Positions 33,583 through 42,505 of a DNA stretch of 64,000 nucleotides are shown here, in pieces (positions within the stretch are counted from its first letter, which is position 1; the number at the start of each line of letters is the position of its first letter). A program made the translations under genes and the position numbers. The stretch spans positions 1 to 64,000 of the forward strand of contig DEKJ01000031.1 in assembly GCA_002353825.1 (NCBI GenBank), given 5' to 3'. Origin of the DNA: Prevotella sp. UBA2725 (GTDB lineage: Bacteria; Bacteroidota; Bacteroidia; Bacteroidales; Bacteroidaceae). The notes below the pieces were generated by a model, which saw only the letters and a list, made by a program, of their open reading frames with translations, was not told the DNA's origin and did no database searches.

Positions 33583-36030
33583 CTAAATTTTTACTTTTTT
33601 CCCATTCATGATATACACACCGGGAGCGAGGTTGAGCTTACTGCGCCTTCCGAGGTATTGTCCTTGGAGGTTGAAGACGCAGTCGTCGTCCACATCCGCC
33701 TTCGGCAGCCCCGTGATGGCTGTTGTGGCATCATCATCGAGTAGCTGGCCATCGAGATAAACTTTGGCCTTGATAGCATCCGTACCTGAATAGATATATT
33801 TGCCTGCATAATCATCTGGATGAAAATCATTTTCTGAGCCAAAGTACATATACCAACGGAAGCCTTTGAGCATTTTGCCACCATTCGCAATCGTCTTATC
33901 ACCTACCCAATAGAAGTCTTGCTTATACTTGTTATCGTGGTGGTCATTGGGCTTATTGAGCAGCACAATGGCATATTTAGAAAGTTTTGGAATCTTTCCG
34001 TATGTGCCGACAAGCACATATTGACCGAACTGAACATAGCCATTACCATAATTACCATTCGTCTCTATGTTATTGAAGGTCATATTGACATTCTTAAACG
34101 TGTATTTGTTATCGCTTGTGATATAACCATCATCATTGATCTTGATGACCATCGGCTGATTGGCATAGATATGCGTTCGTGAAATGAGATTAAAGACCTT
34201 ATATTTATTCGTATAGTCCGTTTCACTTGGATCATCATTGATATCACCACCCTCGAACCGGGCAACCTGACAGTTAGGACCGAAAGTTTCATTAATTTGG
34301 GAAGCTGTGAGATCAAAAGGAAACATGAGCGTATTCCACTGACCTTTGGTGAAAGTACGATGAATTGTAACGTTCACATTCGGCTCCTCGCCGATCGTCG
34401 AGGTCTCGTTATCTTCATCAAGCGTGACATCATGAATCTGAATGCTTTGCGTGTTTTTCACGAAATACATTCCGGCAGCCGTGAAGCCTTGTCCACGGAG
34501 CGCTATCCAATACCACACTGGATCACCTTTCTTGTCGCCAGAATCTTGTATTTTGTTGATTTCCTTAACATCATCAGCCGTTAATGTATAAGTGATTTCT
34601 GTTGCACTCGTGGAAAGGGATGTCTTACCTGTTGTCAGGTTCTTCAAGCGCAGAGAGGTATCGGTTGCCTTTTCATAACCGAAGAGCTGGAACTGATAGG
34701 TAGCACCCGACTGGACATTGGAAACCGGGATGCGGATAGTGTCACCAACCTGCGGGTTCAGGACCTGTACATTTCGATTATAAATCTGCATCGTCACACC
34801 ATCGTTGGTATAACCAGTGCCACCCGTGCTGGTCGATGGATCATCGCTCCATGAACCGCCCGAGGTGAAGGTCTGAGAAGTACCATTGATGTGGAACACC
34901 ATCTGCTTCTGCCATACAGGATCGATGGAGACCTTACGGATCGTAGCATCGCGCACGATAAGCTGGGCAATCGTACCGTCTTGCTCGATGTTCGCCAAGT
35001 CACTCTTGGAGAGATAAAAGTAAGCATCCGAGGTCATATAGTCCCACCCCTTGTTGACAAGTTTATCGGTGGGACTATCGGTCGAACCTGTTATGACCTG
35101 GAAGTAGACCTGACTGGTCTCGTTGCTAGACTGTTTGTTAGCGTCAGTCGGATAACCTTTGTACACGTCGGAGTTAGATTGATTTTTTGAAAGATCTGGA
35201 GAGGTATAAACGTGAATAAAATAGCCTTCTACGGCATTTGTAAATAGTTTCTTGTTCAAGATGATGGCATTCTTCCACCAATCATTGGGAGCACCGACCT
35301 TGAGTGGCTGAGCATTCTCGCCTGTACCCGGGAAGACAGCATAAGGGTCAACAATACTCAATCCGTCATAGTAGACGCTTCGACCATAAACTGACAGTCC
35401 TGCATTCTGAAGTTTTTGCAGCACATCTGCTGTGATACGTATACGGAAATATCCTGAGCCTAACGTCATCGTCTTGCTGCCCGAAGTACCATCTACCGTA
35501 TTACGGTTCAAATAATAGCGCAAATTCATAGAACCGGAAAACAGAGCATATTGATCAGCGCCTTGTCTAGTTGGCTGACCATATTGAAAGTTGTTGGTAA
35601 TCAAACTCATCTTTCCCATAAGACTGGGATAGTCTTTGCTATTTCTTTTGCCATCGGTATAATGGCCTTGGATCTGCAGGATGGCACCAGTCTTCGTCGT
35701 GGCAAAAGATTCCGGGACGATCCATCCAAGAGCACTACTGCCATTATTTGCCTCATTGCAATTGCCTGAGACATCGAAAGAAATAGGAAAAGAAACTGTC
35801 GTACTTGTATTACTCTTGCTTTTCGCCCAATCAGGCACGTTGTTCGTAATATCATAAGTATAATGCTTCTGCAACTCTGCGACTGTTGCTAAGTGCAGCG
35901 GCATGACATGTTCGTAGGTCGACTCCGTAGAGTGGAGTACGATGGGATTATCATCTGCCAGCCCGCTCAATGGAAGAGCGAGCAAGGGCAGAATCAACAT
36001 TTTTGGTTTTAGTGAGTAAAGTTTTACCAT
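33583..36030 (-). CDS. Large secreted protein with C-terminal sorting-like domain
   Basis: The 815-aa protein has a signal peptide (about 1-25, cleavage near GLADD). The body is rich in Thr, Ser, Asn and Tyr with predicted beta structure and no recognised catalytic motif. The segment TFTKGQWNTLMFPFDLTASQI resembles a module seen in Prevotella surface proteins. The C-terminal ~35 residues, VFNLQGQYLGRR...LNLAPGVYIMNGKKVKI, follow the Bacteroidota Por-secretion/T9SS-like tail pattern (NLQGQ, GVYIxxGKK). Probably an exported or surface protein; function unknown. Confidence 0.65.
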   Translation of the reverse strand: MVKLYSLKPKMLILPLLALPLSGLADDNPIVLHSTESTYEHVMPLHLATVAELQKHYTYDITNNVPDWAKSKSNTSTTVSFPISFDVSGNCNEANNGSSALGWIVPESFATTKTGAILQIQGHYTDGKRNSKDYPSLMGKMSLITNNFQYGQPTRQGADQYALFSGSMNLRYYLNRNTVDGTSGSKTMTLGSGYFRIRITADVLQKLQNAGLSVYGRSVYYDGLSIVDPYAVFPGTGENAQPLKVGAPNDWWKNAIILNKKLFTNAVEGYFIHVYTSPDLSKNQSNSDVYKGYPTDANKQSSNETSQVYFQVITGSTDSPTDKLVNKGWDYMTSDAYFYLSKSDLANIEQDGTIAQLIVRDATIRKVSIDPVWQKQMVFHINGTSQTFTSGGSWSDDPSTSTGGTGYTNDGVTMQIYNRNVQVLNPQVGDTIRIPVSNVQSGATYQFQLFGYEKATDTSLRLKNLTTGKTSLSTSATEITYTLTADDVKEINKIQDSGDKKGDPVWYWIALRGQGFTAAGMYFVKNTQSIQIHDVTLDEDNETSTIGEEPNVNVTIHRTFTKGQWNTLMFPFDLTASQINETFGPNCQVARFEGGDINDDPSETDYTNKYKVFNLISRTHIYANQPMVIKINDDGYITSDNKYTFKNVNMTFNNIETNGNYGNGYVQFGQYVLVGTYGKIPKLSKYAIVLLNKPNDHHDNKYKQDFYWVGDKTIANGGKMLKGFRWYMYFGSENDFHPDDYAGKYIYSGTDAIKAKVYLDGQLLDDDATTAITGLPKADVDDDCVFNLQGQYLGRRSKLNLAPGVYIMNGKKVKI

Positions 36031-36076
36031 GATCGTATCGTTTGGTTTCTTCGCAATTGTTATTGATTTTCGCTGG

Positions 36077-36108
36077 CAAAATTAGGAAGGATTAAGGTAA
36101 ACAGCAAA
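36077..36108 (-). promoter_or_regulatory. Promoter of the 815-aa secreted protein gene
   Basis: On the minus strand: -33 TTTG (36108-36105), a 20-nt spacer and -7 TAATTTTG (36084-36077), 46 nt upstream of the start codon. An excellent consensus match. Confidence 0.7.
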
Positions 36109-36213
36109 TGTAAAAGGCTGAAAAACAACGGGATGTACAAATCATACCCTCAATGGAGACAAATCGTAACCATGGGAGACCGAGGCGATGGTCGATTTGT
36201 AGTAGGCAACCCC

Positions 36214-36389
36214 GCACCTCGGAGAGGTGCCACATGGTTAGCCCCACGTGAGGCGAAGCCGAAACGTGGGGTTGTGGTTGGGAGCGATTGACATGAATAC
36301 CGGCCTCGAAACTACACTGGCCCCCAACCCCATGCTGCGTCGCTCCGCTCCTTGCATGGGGCTAACCATGTGGCACCTCTCCGAGGTGC
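36214..36389. repeat. Nested palindromic element, divergent short copy 4
   Basis: This 176-bp copy has terminal palindromes GCACCTCGGAGAGGTGC (36214-36230) and GCACCTCTCCGAGGTGC (36373-36389). Next come mirror segments CACATGGTTAGCCCCA.../...GGGGCTAACCATGTG and a reduced centre. The architecture matches the 280-bp copies but the sequence differs in compensating ways (GCACC/GGTGC for GCC/GGC), which keeps the stems paired. It lies 23 bp after the hybrid regulator stop. Confidence 0.75.
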
Positions 36390-36411
36390 TAACGTAAGAG
36401 AACCATCAATG

Positions 36412-39400
36412 TTACCCTTTGATCTCTTTCGGATAGATTCCAAACTCCTCCTTGAAGTAACGGGAGAAGAGCTTGGGGTTGGCAAAGCCACACTCATACG
36501 CCACCTGCGAGACGAAAAGCTTCGGGTCATGCTCGAGCATCTGACGGCCATGCTTCAGACGGATGGTGCGGATAAAGGCGGCGGGGGTCTTGCCAGTGAT
36601 GAACTGCAACTTCTTGTACACATTCGTGCGCGCCATGCCGAGTTCACGCGCGAGGTCATCGGCCGTGAACGAAGTATCGGAGAGATGGGCTTTCACGATG
36701 TCCATGGCTTTCTGAAGCATCTGCTCATCGAGCGTGGTCTCCGTGATCTCCGACGCTGCCACATCCGTGGCCTGGGCGAAGCGCTCACGTGCCGTCATCG
36801 TTCGGTCGAGAAGATAGCGGATGCGGTGGCGGAGAATGTCGATGTTGAACGGCTTCGTGATATAATCGTCGGCACCCATCTCCAGGCCCCGCAGCTCGTC
36901 ACTCGCCAAAGAGCGCGCCGTAAGGAGGATGACAGGGATATGCGAGAAGGTGATATCCGTCTTCACACGATGGCAGAGGTCGAGACCATTCATGCCTTCC
37001 ATCGTGACATCGCTCACGATGATATCCACCGGCGTGGTCTTAAGGATGTCCAATGCCTGCTGACCATCCGTGGCCTGGCAGACATGATATTCGCGGCCAA
37101 GGACATGAGCCAGGAAGCTCAGCAGCTCCACACTGTCCTCCACGATCAAGATAGTATCGTGGTCTTTCTTGTCAGAGGATGTATTGTCAGACGCTCCATC
37201 GTCTGATATCTCATTATTCGGTGTCTTTGCCTCATCCTTAATGACGACCTGTTTGGCCAGTTCATCATCGTAGAGCACCGTCTGATGCATCTCCGCATCT
37301 TCGAGCTTACGGAAGTCGAGGGTCTTGTTGACAAGGAATGCCAGACGCTTGATATTCTGATGCACGAGGTCAAGGACCTGGTGCGTGTCCTTGTCCTTCA
37401 CCGTGAGCAACAAGTCCTCCACAGGACCCATGACCAAGGACAATGGCATACGAAGGGCATGACTGATGTCGGTGAAGAACTTCAACTTCATGTCGCGCTC
37501 CCGGAGATTGAACTTATACTCTTGACGGCGGCGATACAGATAATAGGTCAAGAATAAAGTGCCGACACCAAGAAGAATATAAAGCATCACAGCCCACCAC
37601 GACAGATACCAAGGATAAGCAATGTGGAACTTTGCCAACAGATACTCCGTACGTGCGCCCGTCATTGGATCCATCTCCTGAATCGTTATCTCATGACTTC
37701 CATAGGAGAGATGCGAGAGGGTGATGCGGAAGTTGTCTATCAGCTGCCATCCGTCCTCATCATCGAGCCGGTAAGAGAAGTTGCGCACACCCGCATAGTT
37801 GACATCGCGAGGAAGGGTGTATAATACGATATTGCGCTCATCGTCATTAAGCGAGAGCGAGACGATAGAATCTTGGAAGTGGACTGTTTTGCGCGAGAAA
37901 GGTGCCCCGTTAACACGCATGCCCATGAGCAGCAACATACGCTTCAGTCGTGCCTGCGTTTGCTCCGGACCACACAGGGCCTCGGGGTTGAAGAACTGGA
38001 AACCGTCGGACGTGCCTTCTACCATACTGCCGTCGGGAAGGAGACAAGCCGCCCGCGTATTGTAGTTAGGTGCCGTCGACACATTGCCGAAGAGGCGGAG
38101 AGAAAGCTTCGGCTGTGCGTTGGCTGGATGCTTAGGTATGGTGACACAGATCATGCCGCGGTCAGTAGACACCCATACGCGCCCAAGCCGGTCCTCACAG
38201 ATGCTGCTGACATGATAGCTCTGAAACTCCTTGAAGGTATAAGCCTTCCCCGTCCGTGTGTCGTAGACGCGAAGCGGCAAGTGGTTGACGGAGCGTACCA
38301 TCCACAACCAGCCGTGACTGTCCATAAATAGATCATAGTCGGAGATGCCGTCGTTGCCATTGCCGAAGATGCGTTTGGAGACTGTCCGGACCCGCAGCGT
38401 GCGCTTATCGATGATGAGAATATCTTTTGTCGTAGTGGTATAGGCATGATCCTTGTCGCTCGTCACATTCTGCATCCACAGTTCATCGGTCTTGATATGT
38501 GTACTCTTGCCTGTCTCCGTTTCTAGGACGTAAAGGCCTTTGCCATTGAGGATGACGAGGAGCCTATTGTTGCCCATGTCGACCATATTGTAAGGACAAG
38601 TGTTGGGAAAGAAGAAGCGACCGTCGCTGCAAGCCAGTCCGATTGAATAGAGCCCGGCCCACAACCGTCCTTTCTTATCCACATGCAGTCCGGTCACTGT
38701 CTGTCCGGGGTAAAGCTGCTTCATAGCCGGCAAGGTCGGATGAAGAGCGTCCATCCGATAGACACCATTGTCCTCCGTGCCTAAGAAGAAAGAATGGTCA
38801 GGCCCCGGGCAGATCGTGATGACATCATTGAGAAAGGTACCGCCATCAATGCCCACGGGAAGCGAGAAGAGGCGCTGCTGGGTCGTAAGGAAAGTGCTCA
38901 GGCCGTGCTTCGAATAAGCCACCAACAGATAGTGACCTTGAGGGTCGCAATAGATACATTGGATATGATTGCTCTGAAGCGACTTTTTCAGAAGGACGTT
39001 GGCGCAATAGATGTTGACGAGCTCGCCGTTCTCATCATACTCCATGATACCCTCGCGTGTGGTGCCGACAAGGAGATGGTCGTTGGGGAGAAGCGAGATA
39101 GTAAGGAAACTCGTGCGCATGAAGTTGCTGACCCATTTCCACGAATGTGTCTTGCGCTGATAGAGAATCATCCATTCAGACGTCGTGAGCCATACATTGC
39201 CTTCATGCGTCATCGCCATGAGAAGATAATCCTGTACAACCTCCACGGGTACAGGCGGAATGGCATAGACCTTCAGTTTCATCTTCCCCGACGGAGAGAG
39301 GAGGACACGGTGTGTAGTGGCGACAAGCACGTCATCGCGAAACCGACTCTATCCCGACGATGCGGCCGAAGTGCTTGGGGATTTTGCAATAGGTCACGTG

Positions 39401-39874
39401 GTGATGGGCCACGTCGAGGAGCCACAACTCTTGTCCTTTATAAATCCACACACAGCCTTTGCTGTCACTGGCTACACGAAAGTCGTAGCGCACCGGTACA
39501 CCGCGATGCTTGAGATAGGCTTCTACATGGTCGTCAGGAATGGTGCGGTTTGTGGCAGGATTGTAGACGACATAATGGTTCGACTGCTCCCTGAGCCACA
39601 GTTTGCCCATGTTGTCTTCATGGATCTCCGCGAAGATGCCGTGTGTGGTCTTGGCAAAGATGTCGGGAGAGGGCGTATTGGAGAGATATTGACCATAGGA
39701 GAAAAGTCCGTCGGAGGTGGCGAGCCACAGCACGCCGTTGTGCGCCTTCCTCATCGAATAGACCATGACCCCTTGGATGTTAAGATAATCCAAAGGGTAA
39801 AATGCTTTCTGTGCCATCGACTGCACGGCACAGAGGAGCAGATAGCAGAAGAGCATTACCTTTCTATATCGCAC
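36412..39874 (-). pseudogene. Hybrid two-component regulator (SusR/HTCS type) split by a frameshift
   Basis: The two pieces (39874-39332, 180 aa with signal peptide; 39330-36412, 972 aa) are one gene broken by one extra base near 39337-39344. Removing one T from a TTT run gives an uninterrupted 1153-aa protein reading IESVRDDVLVATTHR at the join. Domain order: signal peptide, periplasmic beta-propeller repeats, Y_Y_Y domain, transmembrane helix, HisKA-like segment, receiver, AraC-type HTH. The H-box is altered (SHALRMPL instead of SHExRTPL) and no HATPase domain exists between it and the receiver. The target genes are unknown. Confidence 0.8.
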
Positions 39875-39901
39875 GCCTATTTAGTTTCCTACATATTTAT
39901 G

Positions 39902-39909
39902 CAAAATTA
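39902..39909 (-). promoter_or_regulatory. -7 box of the frameshifted regulator
   Basis: TAATTTTG on the minus strand, 27 nt upstream of the ATG at 39874, with a TTG at 39930-39928 (18-nt spacer) as -33. Confidence 0.5.
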
Positions 39910-39954
39910 CTAAATATTTCGGAAAGTCAATGCATGGAAAGGAAGGAAAATTAC

Positions 39955-40042
39955 GCTTGAATCGCAATGCGATATAATAGCAATCGCAATGCGATATAAT
40001 AGCAATCGCAGTGCGATAAAGCAACAATCGCACTGCGATAAA
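39955..40042. repeat. 22-bp phased repeat array, 4 units, ATCGCA-A-TGCGAT core
   Basis: Palindromes ATCGCAATGCGAT occur at 39961-39973 and 39983-39995, with one-base variants at 40005-40017 and 40027-40039, spaced exactly 22 bp with TATAATAGCA-like linkers. The array lies about 45 bp upstream of the hybrid regulator -7 box. It shares the CAATCG segment with the other arrays. Confidence 0.85.
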
Positions 40043-40072
40043 AGTAATCAACATCCCCTCCTTTAGGTTGCT

Positions 40073-40089
40073 CTCCCTTGTTAAGGGAG
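40073..40089. terminator. Small hairpin downstream of the fructokinase gene
   Basis: CTCCCTT-GTT-AAGGGAG, about 30 bp after the fructokinase stop on the minus strand. There is no U-tract, so its terminator function is uncertain. Confidence 0.35.
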
Positions 40090-40118
40090 GTGAAGGGATT
40101 GATACTTGGGTAGGTTTC

Positions 40119-40991
40119 CTATTTCTTCGTCAGCGTCTCAGGCAACTTCGGCATGGCACCTTTCTGCGTGCAGACATAAGCACTGACCTGGACAGCTAAG
40201 GCGTGAGCTTCCTCAATGCTCTTGCCAGAAAGGATGGATGCTGTGAAAGCACCGGTGAAAGAGTCGCCTGCACCCACGGTGTCAGCAACCTCTACCTTCG
40301 GAGTAGGCTTGAAACTCTTGAAGTCGTTCGGGGCAAAGACGTAACTGCCGTTGGTGCCACAAGTAAGTACGACCATCTTAAGATTGTAGCGCTTCATGAT
40401 GAGCCGGCATTTCTCCTCGATATCGAGACCCGGATAACCAAAGAGGCGGCCAACGATGATAAGCTCCTCATCGTTGATCTTCAGGACATCGCAGTGACGG
40501 AGCCCATTCTGAATAATCTCCTTGTTATAGAAGGTGCCACGCAGGTTGATGTCGAAGATCTTCAGGCAGTCCTTCGGTGTAGCGTCGAGGAACTTCATGA
40601 TGGTCTCGCGCGACTCTTCACTGCGCTGAGCCAGTGAGCCGAAGCACACGGCGCATGCATTCTTCGCAGCCTCTTCCATCTCCGGTGTGAAGGGGATATG
40701 ATCCCAAGCCACGTCGGGTGTGAAGGTATAGGTCGGCACACCCTCGGCATCGAGCTTTACGTTGACCGTACCTGTAGGATAAGGCACACGCGGGATGATA
40801 TACTTCAGTCCATTCTTGTCGAAGGTCTCCAAAGCCTGATCGCCCAAGGCATCGTTGCCTACGGCACTTACTGCTACGGCCTCATAGCCGAACTGACTGG
40901 CGTGATAAGCAAAATTAGCCGGGGCACCGCCAAGTTTTGCCCCCTGTGGAAGTACGTCATAGAGTACTTCGCCTAAACCGATAATCTTCAT
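40119..40991 (-). CDS. Fructokinase, PfkB family
   Basis: The 290-aa cytosolic sugar kinase starts MKIIGLGEVLYDVLPQGAKLGGAPANFAYH, containing the substrate-binding GGAPANFA motif. The PfkB signature with catalytic Asp is DTVGAGDSFTGAF near residue 250. It should phosphorylate imported fructose, completing the fructan pathway encoded just upstream (permease, GH32, SusCD). The frame extends 5 codons upstream into the GC-rich inverted repeat, but the ATG at 40991 matches the family. Equivalent to BT1757 in B. thetaiotaomicron by context. Confidence 0.9.
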   Translation of the reverse strand: MKIIGLGEVLYDVLPQGAKLGGAPANFAYHASQFGYEAVAVSAVGNDALGDQALETFDKNGLKYIIPRVPYPTGTVNVKLDAEGVPTYTFTPDVAWDHIPFTPEMEEAAKNACAVCFGSLAQRSEESRETIMKFLDATPKDCLKIFDINLRGTFYNKEIIQNGLRHCDVLKINDEELIIVGRLFGYPGLDIEEKCRLIMKRYNLKMVVLTCGTNGSYVFAPNDFKSFKPTPKVEVADTVGAGDSFTGAFTASILSGKSIEEAHALAVQVSAYVCTQKGAMPKLPETLTKK

Positions 40992-40996
40992 AGTTG

Positions 40997-41184
40997 ACGG
41001 CCCCACCCCCGCCCCTCCCCCATCCAGGGGAGGGGATTAATATGCTTCAAGGGGTCAATTGGGCTATTTGAATTGTTAATATTATTGTTATATTTATCTG
41101 TCTTATTATATTAAATGCAATAGCAATCTGTTTATCCTTGTAATCTCTCCCTCCCCTGGATGGGGGAGGGGTAGGGGTGGGGCC
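40997..41184. repeat. C-rich/G-rich inverted repeat between permease and fructokinase
   Basis: The left arm (40997-41036, GGCCCCACCCCCGCCCCTCC...) and right arm (41148-41184, ...GGAGGGGTAGGGGTGGGGCC) are almost fully complementary around a ~110-nt AT-rich loop. It occupies the 205-nt gap between two genes of the fructan operon, where it would form a long RNA stem. Composition and arm motifs resemble the repeat at 33482-33581, so it is probably a dispersed palindromic element. Confidence 0.75.
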
Positions 41185-41196
41185 ATTAGGCCTTTT

Positions 41197-42423
41197 TTAA
41201 TATTTCACTTGTTTAATGAATGTCAGCAGATAGATGACACCTACAGCCATAATAGCCACAGCACCCATCTGAGAGTCGGCAGCATCACTGGCAATACCCA
41301 TGAGCAACGGGAAGATGGTGCCACCAAAGAGACCCATGATCATCAAGCCACTGATAGCGTTCTTCTTGTCAGGCATGTAAAGCATGGCCTGAGAGAAACA
41401 CATCGAGAACACATTACTGTTGCCATATCCCACCAGCGCAATGCCTACATAAAGCCACCACTTAGCAGTCTCGTCAGCGCTCGACGCACCCATAAACATG
41501 CACACCATGCTCAAGGCCATCATCGTGACGGAGATGACAAAGAACGTGCGGGTCTTCAGAATACGGAGGAAGAAACTGCCTGTCATGCAACCGATGGTAC
41601 GGAAGATGAAATAGAGACTCGTGGCCCACGCTGCATCGTTGAGTGCCAGACCGGCATACTGCTGCAAGAGCTTCGGAGCCGTCGTGTTTGTACCGACATC
41701 GATACCTACGTGGCACATGATGCCGAAGAAGCAAAGCAGCACGTAGGGATTGGCAAGAAGCTTGAACGTGTCGATATAGTCGCGGCCAATGGATTTCTGC
41801 TCAGCGGGTGTCTCGTCATCACTCTTCTCATTGATAGGCGTGACCTGCAACATCAAGGAGGCAAGGATACCTACTGCCATGTAGATCGGGAAAAGCACGC
41901 GCCAACCCAAGCCGAGGTTCGGGATGGTAGCGGCAGCACCCCACGAAGCGATGATAGGCGCCAGGAAGGAAGCGATGGCCTTGATGAACTGCCCGAAGGT
42001 AAGCGTTGAGGCCAGATGGTCCTTGACATACATCGAGACGAGCGGGTTCAACGAAGTCTGCATGAGCGTGTTGCCGATGCCGAGCAGCGAGAACGAGACG
42101 AGCATCACCACGAAGTTCTCGGAGAAGATAGGCAATAACAGTGAGACGACGGTGACGATGAGCGAGAGCATTACCGTCTTCTTGCGCCCTATCTTGTTCA
42201 TCAGCACACCCGTAGGCACAGAGAAGATGAGGAACCAGAAGAAGACAAGCGACGGCAGGAAGTTAGCCACCGTATCGCTCAAGCTCAAATCCTGTTTGAC
42301 ATAGTTGGATGCCGTGCCGACGAGGTCGACGAAACCCATCGTGAAGAAGCAGAACATCATGGAGGCCATGGCCAACTTGAGCGTGTGCTGGCTTACCGTC
42401 TGTCCTTGATTATTGTTTTCCAT
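41197..42423 (-). CDS. MFS sugar permease (FHS family), probably fructose importer
   Basis: The 408-aa protein has about 12 transmembrane helices, the N-terminal FFTMGFVDLVGTASNYVKQD segment characteristic of the fucose/hexose:H+ symporter group, and the MFS loop motif MNKIGRKKTVM between helices 2 and 3. Within this locus it should carry fructose, released by the GH32 enzyme, into the cytosol. It corresponds by context to BT1758 of the B. thetaiotaomicron fructan locus. Confidence 0.85.
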   Translation of the reverse strand: MENNNQGQTVSQHTLKLAMASMMFCFFTMGFVDLVGTASNYVKQDLSLSDTVANFLPSLVFFWFLIFSVPTGVLMNKIGRKKTVMLSLIVTVVSLLLPIFSENFVVMLVSFSLLGIGNTLMQTSLNPLVSMYVKDHLASTLTFGQFIKAIASFLAPIIASWGAAATIPNLGLGWRVLFPIYMAVGILASLMLQVTPINEKSDDETPAEQKSIGRDYIDTFKLLANPYVLLCFFGIMCHVGIDVGTNTTAPKLLQQYAGLALNDAAWATSLYFIFRTIGCMTGSFFLRILKTRTFFVISVTMMALSMVCMFMGASSADETAKWWLYVGIALVGYGNSNVFSMCFSQAMLYMPDKKNAISGLMIMGLFGGTIFPLLMGIASDAADSQMGAVAIMAVGVIYLLTFIKQVKY

Positions 42424-42456
42424 TATTCGTTTATGGCTTAAAGATTATGTTTGTTG

Positions 42457-42464
42457 CAAAGGTA
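42457..42464 (-). promoter_or_regulatory. -7 box upstream of the sugar permease gene
   Basis: TACCTTTG on the minus strand, 33 nt before the permease start and within the 82-nt gap after GH32. It suggests a secondary promoter for permease-fructokinase. No clear -33 is seen. Confidence 0.45.
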
Positions 42465-42505
42465 AGAAAAATATCCGCATGGGGTGTAAAAAACGCGGAA
42501 TATTT

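Noticed and set aside
40119..41006. Longer fructokinase beginning with a GTG at 41006
   Set aside because: The five extra codons lie in the GC-rich inverted repeat; the ATG at 40991 matches the family N-terminus.
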